A stretch of 53,132 nt of DNA, from contig JAIOPP010000166.1 of assembly GCA_021413845.1 (NCBI GenBank), forward strand, positions 1-53,132, read 5' to 3'. The first letter of the stretch is position 1; each line of letters starts with the position of its first letter. The position numbers were made by a program, and so were the translations under genes. The notes under the pieces were generated by a model. It searched no databases and was not told the origin of the DNA. It was given only the letters and a program-made list of their open reading frames with translations. The stretch is from Planctomycetia bacterium (GTDB taxonomy: Bacteria > Planctomycetota > Planctomycetia > Pirellulales > PNKZ01). Positions 1-7,189 of the stretch are shown piece by piece.

Positions 1-1
1 G

Positions 2-862
2 TTCGACGATTACGCCGGTCGGGGCAAACCGGCGCATACGCAAGACATGACCATCGCGAAGACGATGACCGCGACCGACTTGAAGTTCGAGTTTCCGAAG
101 AACCTGACGCCCGAGCAAAAGGCTGCCTGGGACGCCGCTTATAACGCCGAAAACGAGGCGTTTCGCAGAGCCGACCCGAAAGGGGCCGACCTCGTCCGTT
201 GGCGATATCAGCGCTACATCAAAGACTATCTCCGCTGCATCGATGCGGTCGATGAGAACATCGGCCGAGTGCTCGACTACCTCGACGCGGAAGGTTTGCG
301 CGACAACACGATCGTCGTGTATGCCTCGGATCAAGGTTTCTATCTCGGCGAACACGGTTGGTTCGACAAGCGCTGGATCTACGAGCAATCGGTGAAGACG
401 CCGCTGTTGGTCCGTTGGCCGGGAACGGTGAAGCCGGGCACGACGAGCGATGCGATGGTCGCGAACGTCGACTTCGCGCAGACGTTGCTCGAAGCCGCCG
501 GCGTGGCTGCGCCGGCCGAGATGCAAGGCCGCAGCATCGTGCCGGTGCTCGCCGGCAAGACGCCGCCCGATTGGCGCCGCAGCTTCTATTACCACTACTA
601 TGAATATCCGGGCCCACACTCCGTGCGCCGACATTACGGCATCGTGGAGCGGCGCTACAAGCTCGTTCATTTCTACGAGCCGGAGATCGCGGAGTGGGAA
701 ATGTACGACCTCGAAGCCGATCCGAAAGAGCTGCGCAGCGTGCACGCCGATCCGAATTATGTGCAAGAGCGACAGCGACTCGAAAAGGAACTCGCGCGCT
801 TAAGGGCCGAGTTGCAAGTGCCGGCGAACGATCCGCCGGAGACGATGCGCGCGGCTAAGTGA
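2..862 (+). CDS. Sulfatase, C-terminal part (cut by window edge)
   Basis: The frame is open to the left edge (reading FDDYAGRGKPAHTQD before the first internal Met at 47), so the N-terminal half, including the catalytic CxPxR motif, lies outside. What remains is the C-terminal part of an alkaline-phosphatase-fold sulfatase. ASDQGFYLGEHG carries the metal- and substrate-binding Asp and His positions of the family, FDKRW supplies the conserved Lys, and TPLLVRWPG is the usual strand after it. The end (YDLEADPKELRSVHADP) is the typical sulfatase C-terminal subdomain. Family members hydrolyse sulfate esters, mostly on polysaccharides, outside the cytoplasm after formylglycine maturation. The substrate cannot be told from this part. 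The gene ends 40 bases before the convergent small gene at 902-1228. Confidence 0.93.
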   Translation, partial: FDDYAGRGKPAHTQDMTIAKTMTATDLKFEFPKNLTPEQKAAWDAAYNAENEAFRRADPKGADLVRWRYQRYIKDYLRCIDAVDENIGRVLDYLDAEGLRDNTIVVYASDQGFYLGEHGWFDKRWIYEQSVKTPLLVRWPGTVKPGTTSDAMVANVDFAQTLLEAAGVAAPAEMQGRSIVPVLAGKTPPDWRRSFYYHYYEYPGPHSVRRHYGIVERRYKLVHFYEPEIAEWEMYDLEADPKELRSVHADPNYVQERQRLEKELARLRAELQVPANDPPETMRAAK

Positions 863-901
863 TGTTTGCTGCCACTTTCGCTAGAGCGATTCGCTAGATC
901 G

Positions 902-1228
902 CTATTTGGGATAAGGCCAAAAGCCGCCGTGTTCTTCGATTGCCTCAGTGACGTCGGCTTGCAGTTGAAATCGGCGGCGTCGAACCCACCACAACCAACC
1001 GCGTTGGTTAAAAATGACGATTCGACGTATGCCCGGGAGTGGTTCGATCGATGGCCACGCGAGGCACTGCGTTTCCCTACCGCGACGACAAGTGACTTGG
1101 ACGACCGTTCCACCGGTCCCCGAATCATTCGGCTTAATAGTTACGGAAACGTCGAACCCTTTTTCGCGTAGATGATCGGGCAGCGACTCGATCGCTCCAA
1201 CTGGAATGTCTCGAATATCAACGCCCAT
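902..1228 (-). CDS. Small hypothetical protein
   Basis: A 108-residue product that I do not recognise. It is chosen over the overlapping frames because a GAGGA ribosome binding site sits 8 bases before its ATG and its composition is protein-like, with an ordinary mix of acidic, aromatic and hydrophobic residues (for example SLPDHLREKGFDVSVTIKP, and the end AIEEHGGFWPYPK). There is one Cys, in VTCRRGR, and no signal peptide or membrane segment, so it is probably cytoplasmic. A basic aromatic patch (GWLWWVRRRRFQ) sits near residues 77-87. It lies 93 bases downstream of, and on the same strand as, the hypothetical gene at 1322-1933. No function is proposed. Confidence 0.55.
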   Translation of the reverse strand: MGVDIRDIPVGAIESLPDHLREKGFDVSVTIKPNDSGTGGTVVQVTCRRGRETQCLAWPSIEPLPGIRRIVIFNQRGWLWWVRRRRFQLQADVTEAIEEHGGFWPYPK

Positions 1229-1321
1229 CGAACATATCCTCGTGAGCGGATAAAGATGTTGTCGCTACACCTGTGACGTGCTCTGCGACAATTGGCAGTT
1301 GTTAAATGACTCTTGCTTGCA

Positions 1322-1933
1322 TCATAAAGGGCGCGTTGCCCAATCGGGTGCGGGCTTTGGATCGGGCTTCAGGCTTGAAAAATCGGCGATGACGGTTTCG
1401 TTGCCCTTCTTCCGTCGGAACAAAGCATCCCCTTTGCAATAGATGATGTTGCCGGCTTGATCGTGGCCTGACCAGTCGGCTTCAGCAACGATTTCCGGAG
1501 CGGGCCGTGGTTCCGGGGGGCCATCAGCAAGCTGAAGTCCCGTAAATGGGAAATCGGGATGTGTTCCTTCGCGCGAGACGCCCCAAAGTGTTCGTGGCGC
1601 GCTGAACTGTCCTCCACCGCCATAGGTAGTGCCTTGCGGCCAAAGTATCAGAGCGTGAAGCCAGGGCGGGCGGCTAACGGCAGTCCATGCGTGCGTAAAG
1701 TCAGTACTTCCGCGACTGCCTTGATGCACGAAGTAAACAAATAGTTTCCCGTCCGGTGACAGATCACATTTGTTTTCGTAGATTCGGCCCTTGATCCAAG
1801 CTCCGTTCGTGAAATGGTCGCGGCGAGTATCCCAGAGGATGACGTGATACCAACGAGCCGGTCCGCGCCGGAGAATAACGGCGACCGGTTCATCGCGTGC
1901 CGGAATAACGAAGAGGCGTGACACAGGATTCAA
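1322..1933 (-). CDS. Hypothetical protein
   Basis: A 203-residue protein of unknown function. An in-frame TAG lies seven codons upstream, and the only nearby initiator is TTG at 1933, with no good Shine-Dalgarno sequence, so the start is uncertain. The sequence is rich in aromatic residues and glycine. It has motifs reminiscent of beta-propeller or WD-like strands (CDLSPDGKLFVYFVHQG, then later GNIIYCKGDALFRRKKG), suggesting an all-beta protein that may describe state or output values. No signal peptide is evident. The gene may be co-transcribed with the small gene at 902-1228. It looks like real coding sequence because the residue pattern alternates as expected for beta strands and no convincing alternative frame covers the region. 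Confidence 0.6.
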   Translation of the reverse strand: MNPVSRLFVIPARDEPVAVILRRGPARWYHVILWDTRRDHFTNGAWIKGRIYENKCDLSPDGKLFVYFVHQGSRGSTDFTHAWTAVSRPPWLHALILWPQGTTYGGGGQFSAPRTLWGVSREGTHPDFPFTGLQLADGPPEPRPAPEIVAEADWSGHDQAGNIIYCKGDALFRRKKGNETVIADFSSLKPDPKPAPDWATRPL

Positions 1934-2063
1934 CTTATCGTTAGGCGGGTCGGCCTATCACGCACAGAATGCATGTGCGCCTAAGTGTGAAGATAACAAA
2001 CGATTGGCGGTTTTGCGCTAAGGTACGACATGCGGCTACGGCACGTGGAACGTGCCTGCAACA

Positions 2064-2423
2064 TTAGCGCAGCGTCCGAATCTTTACCAAGTGCGAGAGG
2101 AGCAGTCGGCGGAGCTCAAGTGTTTCGGTCGTGAGTTCTTGATAGACCGCTTCGTCCATGTAGCCGAGATCGCGCGAGAGGAGCACGAGGTATTCCAATT
2201 GCCCGGTCGCGGCGATGGCGTTCTGCACATGGCTCGTCGGTTCTCGTTCCCCGGCGACGGCGACCCCTTCGACGAGCAACGACCCGATCGACGTGGCGCA
2301 CTTGCGGATCGTCGCGGTCAGGTTGATCAGTTCTTCTTTCGGAAATCCGCGCGAGACCTCGTAAACTCGCACTACGAGCTTATGTGTCCGATCCCAGAAC
2401 TTCATTTCACGAAAGCTTTTCAC
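2064..2423 (-). CDS. Four-helix-bundle protein (23S rRNA IVP-like family)
   Basis: A 119-residue protein of the four-helix-bundle family related to the 23S rRNA intervening-sequence protein (TIGR02436/S23 type). The diagnostic start KSFREMKFWDRTHKLVVRVY matches the family opening, followed by FPKEELINLTATIRKCATSI and a last helix (ELRRLLLSHLVKIRTL). I choose the GTG start at 2423 because AGGTGG lies about 6 bases upstream and the family begins there; an upstream extension to 2486 would add an uncharacteristic Arg/Pro-rich leader. The molecular role of the family is not well defined; members are often stand-alone genes in Planctomycetota and Bacteroidota. A 7-bp hairpin (2040-2056) follows 8 bases after the stop and may act as a weak terminator. 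Confidence 0.85.
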   Translation of the reverse strand: MKSFREMKFWDRTHKLVVRVYEVSRGFPKEELINLTATIRKCATSIGSLLVEGVAVAGEREPTSHVQNAIAATGQLEYLVLLSRDLGYMDEAVYQELTTETLELRRLLLSHLVKIRTLR

Positions 2424-2485
2424 CGCACCACCTGCCGCAAGATTCTCCCTGCCGGGCCGGCGGAAAGGAGCCGACCTACGAAGCA

Positions 2486-2491
2486 ATTATA
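2486..2491 (-). promoter_or_regulatory. Candidate -10 box for the four-helix-bundle gene
   Basis: The minus strand reads TATAAT exactly at this place, about 63 bases upstream of the GTG start at 2423, which would give a 5' leader of roughly 55 bases. No good -35 hexamer lies 16-18 bases further upstream, so this is only a candidate. Confidence 0.3.
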
Positions 2492-2766
2492 GGGAGCGAT
2501 TCGAGAAACGTCGGCGAATCGCAGGAAGTGGGCGAAATGCCATGCTGGCAGCGGCGAACAGGCCGTGCGGCGTAGGGCTTGCCGGAATATTCGTTACAGT
2601 CGGCATTTCGGGAACCATGGGCGAATCGCAATTCCGAGGCGAGCGGAGGCAGTCATGCCTCCGTTGATCCTGCCTAACGGCTTTCTTCCGGGATTCGAGC
2701 TTTTCTCCGCTTCCAACGGCCGGTTCACACCGGCCGCTCGCCTCGGAAAGAATCCGCTGCGTCGCC

Positions 2767-2808
2767 GGAAAAAGTCGGGGCGGCGAACCGTATTGGTTCG
2801 CCGCCCCG
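2767..2808 (-). terminator. Intrinsic terminator of the DHS-like gene
   Basis: On the minus strand a perfect 14-bp stem (arms 2776-2789 and 2795-2808, GGGGCGGCGAACC with its complement) closes a 5-base loop and is followed by GAC and five T residues (2769-2773). It lies 36 bases after the stop codon of the gene at 2844-3911. This is the clearest canonical Rho-independent terminator in the window. Confidence 0.9.
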
Positions 2809-2843
2809 AGCAATACATTCTTCGGTTCGACGATTGGTCGATG

Positions 2844-3911
2844 TTAGGTCGTCGCAGGTACTTCGTCGAGCAGCTTCGTCCAGCGCTTGGCGGTGCGGCG
2901 CTTCCAGGCACCTTGATGGTAGGCATAGCCGCAGACGAGCGGCATCGCGATCGTCGCTTCGCTGAACACCATCTGCTCGTACACGACGTCGACCTTGCCC
3001 CAGCTCGAGGCTTCCTTCAACGTCGAGCCCGAGAGAGCGCCATCGCGCGTGTCGGCCACGGTGATTTGAATCGCGTACTTGTGCATCGGAGCGTCGACGC
3101 CGAGGATCTCGGCCGCGACGACGATATCTTGCGCGAAGTTCTTCGGCACGCCGCCGCCGATCATCAGCAAGCCGGTATCCGGATTGCGGATCTTCAACTG
3201 CGTCAATTCATAGAAGTCTTTGGCGCTGTCGATGCTCACCTTCGGCTGGTCGCCGCGGGAGTGTTGATGGGCGACGAGCCCGAAGCCGGCCGAGCAATCG
3301 GAGAAGGCCGGGCAGAAGATCGGCACGTCGTTCTCGTAGGCCGCAGCGACGATCGAGTTCGGCGTCTTGCCGTTGTCTTTGAGATACACACCCATTTCGC
3401 GAATGAACTCGCGCGAGGAATGCGGTCGCGGCGGCAGCTCATCGGCGATCTGCTTCGTCACGTCGTCGCAGATGCGCAGCGCGTCTTCGTCGATGAACGT
3501 ATCGTAGATCCGGTCGATGTGCAGGTCGCGCAGGATGTGGTCGTCGAGGCCCGACTTGTAGCGGTCGTCGGCGATGTAGTGTTCGTAGCCGAGGGCTTCG
3601 AAGAAATCTTGATCGACGATGTTCGCCCCGGTGCTGACGATCGCGTCCACCATGTTGTGGCGAACCATGTCGACGATGATCTGCTTGAGCCCGGCGCTGA
3701 TGAGCGAGCCGGCCAAGCAGAGGATCACGCCGCATTCTTTGTCGTCGAGCATCCGGTGGTAGATCTCGGCGGCTCGGGCCAAGTCGCGGGACGAGAAGGC
3801 CATCTCGCGCATCTGTTCGACGATCGGCGTGACATCGACCTTGGTCATGTCGAAGTGCTTGATCGGGCGCGAAAGAAGTTCTTCGCGCGTCGGACGAACG
3901 GATTCACTCAT
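2844..3911 (-). CDS. Deoxyhypusine synthase family protein
   Basis: A 355-residue member of the deoxyhypusine synthase (DHS) fold family, NAD-dependent enzymes that move the aminobutyl group of spermidine onto an amine or Lys acceptor. It shows the family landmarks: STGANIVDQDFFE (NAD region), NDVPIFCPAFSDCSAGFG, GLLMIGGGVPKNF, and near the C-terminus EASSWGKV, where the Lys aligns with the catalytic Lys that forms the imine intermediate. Bacteria normally lack eIF5A, the eukaryotic/archaeal substrate, so a bacterial homologue more likely makes a polyamine such as homospermidine, or acts on another acceptor; this is inference. Length is normal for the family. The gene has its own terminator downstream. 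A 220-base gap containing a heptamer inverted repeat separates it from the isomerase gene upstream. Confidence 0.88.
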   Translation of the reverse strand: MSESVRPTREELLSRPIKHFDMTKVDVTPIVEQMREMAFSSRDLARAAEIYHRMLDDKECGVILCLAGSLISAGLKQIIVDMVRHNMVDAIVSTGANIVDQDFFEALGYEHYIADDRYKSGLDDHILRDLHIDRIYDTFIDEDALRICDDVTKQIADELPPRPHSSREFIREMGVYLKDNGKTPNSIVAAAYENDVPIFCPAFSDCSAGFGLVAHQHSRGDQPKVSIDSAKDFYELTQLKIRNPDTGLLMIGGGVPKNFAQDIVVAAEILGVDAPMHKYAIQITVADTRDGALSGSTLKEASSWGKVDVVYEQMVFSEATIAMPLVCGYAYHQGAWKRRTAKRWTKLLDEVPATT

Positions 3912-4029
3912 CGTGCTGCTACCCTCGGAAAATTACGAAGCGAAAAAGAAAACGGCGTCGAAAATTCGACGCCATTATTTGTATCGCGAGGGGGGGCGAG
4001 AGTCGAGAGGCGGCGGCGTGTCGGAGAAT

Positions 4030-4104
4030 GATAAATGCTAAGTGCTCAATGATAAATGGGAGAGAAATCCTCCGGCATTTATCACTTATCACTTAGCATT
4101 TATC
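4030..4104. repeat. Inverted pair of heptamer repeat tracts
   Basis: The left arm (4031-4058) is four consecutive heptamers (ATAAATG, CTAAGTG, CTCAATG, ATAAATG). The right arm (4076-4103) is four heptamers in reverse complement (CATTTAT, CACTTAT, CACTTAG, CATTTAT). Outer arms 4030-4044 and 4090-4104 are perfect 15-bp complements, inner arms 4051-4058 and 4076-4083 perfect 8-bp complements, all centred on 4067 with a 17-base spacer. The element sits in the gap between the isomerase stop and the DHS-like start, both on the minus strand. It is AT-rich against the surrounding GC-rich DNA. The transcript would fold into a long hairpin without a following T-tract. Confidence 0.85.
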
Positions 4105-4131
4105 GTTTCCGCAGGCTTTGTTCAGATTGCG

Positions 4132-5301
4132 TTAAGCCTTCAGCTGCTCATCGTGCCGCATGCCGCTCGGCGGTTGATCGGCGCGGTGGACATTTGCTAA
4201 GGCGGACTTCGCGCCGGCGTGTTGCTCGACGTCGTTGTCTTCCCATTCGATCGAAACGGCGCCGCTGAAGCCCGAGCGGTTGAGCTCGACGAACAGTTCT
4301 TCGACCGGCGCGGCGTCGCGGGCGGTGCCGGCGGTTACGAAGTTCCAGCCGTTATGTTTATCCCCCATCGGCTTGTGGCCGCCGAGGCGACCGTTGCGCG
4401 TGTAGCCGTCGATGACTTGCACACCTTTGATGTGCGCGCAGTGAATCCGGTCGCCGTAGGTGCGAATGAATTCGACGCCCGACACCCCTTGCCATTCCAT
4501 GTGCGAGCAATCGAAGTTGAAGCCGACGGCCTTGGCGTAGCCGGCCTTATCGCAAGCGGCGAGGTAGTCGCCGGCGCTGGCGATGTCGCCCATTGCGCGC
4601 TCGCTCGGATGGCATTCGAGATCGTAGGTGGTGCCGTACTTCAGGCAGGCATCGAAGACCGGCTTGAACCGTTCGACCAACAGCTCGAGGCTCACCGCAA
4701 ACACGTCCGGAATGTCGTATCCACCGAGCGACTTCGGCACCGGCGGGAAGAGGAACCAATGGCTCCAGCAATGCGCCGGCGAACCGACGAAGCCCGAGAC
4801 CGGGACGGTGCGGTCTTGCAGTTTGCCGATGAAGTGGGCAAGGCGGACGGTGTTCACCAGCGCCGTCGCCGCTTGCTTCTGCGCGATTGCGCCGATTTCT
4901 TCCGGCACGTACAGCGGGTTCGTGCGCGGCGGGTTGTTCCCCTTCCCGCGCCAAGCCTTATACGCCTCGACGCTCTCTCCGCCGATGAACTGCAACGTCT
5001 TCGCGCTCGGTTCGTCGCCGAGCACCTGGCCTTGTAAGTGGGCCGCGAGCGAGAAGATCTGCAAGCCGCGCTTCTGGGCCTTGGCGACGCGCTCTTTCGC
5101 GTAGGCTTCCGCACCGGCGTCGTCGCCGCAGCGCCCGAGGTCGAGTTCCCAAGATGCTTCCTCCCAGCCGTCGAAGCCGGTCGACGCGATCCAGTCGAGC
5201 CACTGGTCTTCGGGCACATTGCCGAACTGCCCACGCACGAGCCCGATCTGATGGTGCGAATGCTTGCCCGCGCGATGCGATTTCGTCTGGTGGTGTCCCA
5301 T
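4132..5301 (-). CDS. Sugar phosphate isomerase/epimerase-like TIM barrel
   Basis: A 389-residue protein of the xylose-isomerase-like/AP-endonuclease-2 TIM-barrel superfamily, which interconverts sugars or inositol derivatives using a divalent metal. Candidate metal ligands are spread as expected: Glu in YDLECHPSER, Asp/His in GFNFDCSHMEW, His in HCAHIKGV and Glu in AVSIEWEDND near the C-terminus. There is no signal peptide; the His-rich N-terminus (GHHQTKSHRAGKHSHHQ) is unusual, and the real start could be one of the few codons after it. Planctomycetes carry many such genes, often near oxidoreductases of sugar catabolism; here the upstream gene is a sulfatase on the same strand, so a role in using sulfated sugars is possible but unproven. 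Confidence 0.88.
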   Translation of the reverse strand: MGHHQTKSHRAGKHSHHQIGLVRGQFGNVPEDQWLDWIASTGFDGWEEASWELDLGRCGDDAGAEAYAKERVAKAQKRGLQIFSLAAHLQGQVLGDEPSAKTLQFIGGESVEAYKAWRGKGNNPPRTNPLYVPEEIGAIAQKQAATALVNTVRLAHFIGKLQDRTVPVSGFVGSPAHCWSHWFLFPPVPKSLGGYDIPDVFAVSLELLVERFKPVFDACLKYGTTYDLECHPSERAMGDIASAGDYLAACDKAGYAKAVGFNFDCSHMEWQGVSGVEFIRTYGDRIHCAHIKGVQVIDGYTRNGRLGGHKPMGDKHNGWNFVTAGTARDAAPVEELFVELNRSGFSGAVSIEWEDNDVEQHAGAKSALANVHRADQPPSGMRHDEQLKA

Positions 5302-5445
5302 GGGAGGCGATTACCTTTGTCGTGTTTGGCGTCGAATGATTTTCTTGCAGAAGTGCCGAGCGTCGTGCGGACGAGGCCGCCGCCCCGCTTGCGGGTTCGC
5401 GAGTCTCACGGAGCGCGCGCTCGAACCGCAGCGTCGCTGTTTTAC

Positions 5446-5486
5446 CCGCCTGTAGGCGGTTTGCAAGTCGGCAGCCTTACGGCTGC
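5446..5486 (-). repeat. Two small palindromes at the 3' end of the sulfatase gene
   Basis: CCGCC-TGTA-GGCGG (5446-5459) and GCAGCC-TTAC-GGCTGC (5471-5486) form two compact stem-loops. The sulfatase stop codon (5477-5479) lies in the loop of the second. Only a weak T-rich stretch follows the first on the minus strand. They may act together as a terminator or be REP-like palindromes; a similar CCGCC/GGCGG stem-loop occurs at 33362-33377. Confidence 0.5.
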
Positions 5487-6994
5487 ACCGGAAACTGCTT
5501 TCTTACGAGCTTGGCGGCTTCATCGGCCGTGGCCTGAAGCTCCACATTGTCGATCACGTTATGCAGTTCCTTCACGTCTCGTTCGTGGTCGTAAAGTTCG
5601 CGGGCAATGACCTTACCGCTCGGCCATTCGCGCCATTCCGTGTAGCGCACCCGCTCCGTTCGGACACTGTAGCCCATCGCGTCGGGCGTCCCCTTTTCGG
5701 TCCGGTCGTAGTAGGCCGGGCGGGGATGCTGCGTGAAGGCAGCCGACTTCAACGCCCCGGCCGGATCGGCCGATAAGAGCGGCCCGAGGTTTGTCCCCTC
5801 GAGCGCTGCCGGCGCGGTGACGCCGCACAGAGCCGCGAGCGTCGGGTACAAATCGACGAGCTCGACGAGCGACGTCGTGCGTGCCCCGGCCCGCGCCGAG
5901 CCCGGCACCGAGATGATGAGCGGCACGCGGGCATCGAGCTCGAAGCACGACGTCTTCCCCCACAGGCCATGCTCGCCGATGTGATAGCCGTGGTCGGCGC
6001 AGAAGACGACGATCGTCGATCGGGCCGCGGGGCTCGCGTCGAGGGCCGCCAGCACCTTGCCGACTTGCGCATCCATGTAGCTCGTATTCGCGAAGTAGCC
6101 ATGGCGCATCTCCGCGATCTGCTCCGGAGTGAGCGTCAGTTGTTTCGGCGGAATGCCGAGTAGTTCGCGGCTGTCATGTGAGGCGATGCCCGGCGACTTC
6201 GTCGGCCAAGTGGGGTCGACTTTCAGAAGTAAGTCGCGATCGTACATCCCCCAGTATTTCGTCGGCGCGTTGAACGGAGCGTGCGGCTTCCAGAAACCGA
6301 CCGCTAAGAAGAACGGCCCGTTCTGAATTTCGCCGAGGACGCGAATCGCTTCGTCGGCCACTTGCCCGTCGTAGTACGCATTGTCGGGCGCATCACGGCG
6401 TTCGCAGTTCGGCGCTTTGGCGACATCCAACGGCGGCTCGCCGTCGACCTTCGGCTTGTCGTCCCCATGTTTTGCGTAATAAAGAAACTCCGGCGAGCTC
6501 CACGACTGCCGATCGCCATGCACCGCCGTATGTGCGTTGTGAAAGATCTTGCCGACGTTGCGGGTCGCATAGCCGGCGTTCTTAAAGGCCTCGGGCAGCG
6601 TCACGACTTCGGGCTTCAACTCGCGGAAGTGCGTCTTGTTGTTCCAGAGCCCGAGCGTGTCGGGTCGAAGTCCGGTGAGCAGCGACGAGCGCGACGGATT
6701 GCATAGCGCTTGCTGGCAATAAGCCCGTTGAAACACGACGCCGCGCGACGCGAGTCGATCGAGGTTCGGCGTCTTCGCCGGCACTTCGGCGGTGCCGAGT
6801 TCGGCACGAAGGTCGTCGGCCATGATAAAGAGGACGTTTGGTCGAACGGCAGTCGCCGCCGTCGCGGGCTGCTGCACGACCTGCGCTTCGGCGATCGTCG
6901 CCGTCGCAACGACGAAAATCATCGCGAATAACCGGCTCACATTCGACGCAAAGAATCGAGGAAGCCGGGAGATCGGCGTAGAGGGCGTGTTCAT
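5477..6994 (-). CDS. Iduronate-2-sulfatase-like secreted sulfatase
   Basis: A 505-residue sulfatase with an N-terminal signal sequence (hydrophobic LFAMIFVVATATIAEA, residues 22-37). RPNVLFIMADDLRAELG gives the paired metal-binding Asp residues (60 and 61). LCNPSRSSLLTG contains the CxPxR sulfatase signature, so Cys98 would be converted to formylglycine. FCADHGYHIGEHGLWGK carries further active-site residues. The DTLGLWNN and HDSRELLG-type features and overall order are like iduronate-2-sulfatases, which remove 2-O-sulfate from uronic acids; the planctomycete substrate is more likely an algal or plant polysaccharide (inference). It is divergent from the ABC-F gene, sharing a 195-base intergenic region, and ends in two palindromes. 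Confidence 0.93.
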   Translation of the reverse strand: MNTPSTPISRLPRFFASNVSRLFAMIFVVATATIAEAQVVQQPATAATAVRPNVLFIMADDLRAELGTAEVPAKTPNLDRLASRGVVFQRAYCQQALCNPSRSSLLTGLRPDTLGLWNNKTHFRELKPEVVTLPEAFKNAGYATRNVGKIFHNAHTAVHGDRQSWSSPEFLYYAKHGDDKPKVDGEPPLDVAKAPNCERRDAPDNAYYDGQVADEAIRVLGEIQNGPFFLAVGFWKPHAPFNAPTKYWGMYDRDLLLKVDPTWPTKSPGIASHDSRELLGIPPKQLTLTPEQIAEMRHGYFANTSYMDAQVGKVLAALDASPAARSTIVVFCADHGYHIGEHGLWGKTSCFELDARVPLIISVPGSARAGARTTSLVELVDLYPTLAALCGVTAPAALEGTNLGPLLSADPAGALKSAAFTQHPRPAYYDRTEKGTPDAMGYSVRTERVRYTEWREWPSGKVIARELYDHERDVKELHNVIDNVELQATADEAAKLVRKQFPVQP

Positions 6995-7189
6995 GAGGTG
7001 GGTACTCGCGATAAGATGACGGGGAGTACGAAGCGCGATCCGACTTGCATCATAGGTCTATCGCGCTGCGTGAAATAGAGTTTCAACGCTAAGAATTCGC
7101 GATCTCCTTCACATCCGCTAGCTTGCGTTGTCAAGCGGCGGGCAGGGTTTGCCAAGCGAGTTCATCGAGTAAGTGCGAGCGATTGCGGT

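Larger units (their letters stand above)
2424..2843. other. Intergenic region with tandem hairpins
   Basis: A 420-base stretch without a convincing gene, between the start of the four-helix-bundle gene and the end of the deoxyhypusine-synthase-like gene. It contains three separate stem-loops: CGGAGGCA/TGCCTCCG at 2644-2663 with a 4-base loop, CGGCCGGT/ACCGGCCG at 2717-2736 with a 4-base loop, and the terminator listed separately at 2767-2808. The first two lack a T-tract. Frames in the area overlap the neighbouring genes or have implausible composition. Confidence 0.6.

Noticed and set aside
866-1171. A 101-codon plus-strand frame
   Set aside because: Overlaps the minus-strand small gene, which has a good ribosome binding site and better composition.
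1935-1985. GTTAGGC and GCCTAAG around an intergenic region, as a possible integron attC site
   Set aside because: The core sites point the wrong way (GTTRRRY first, RYYYAAC-like second), no integrase is present, and the internal pairing of attC is missing.
2565-4031. A 488-codon plus-strand frame
   Set aside because: It is antisense to the deoxyhypusine-synthase-like gene, and its Arg/Val/Asp-rich composition is typical of shadows of GC-rich genes; the minus-strand gene has clear motifs and a terminator.
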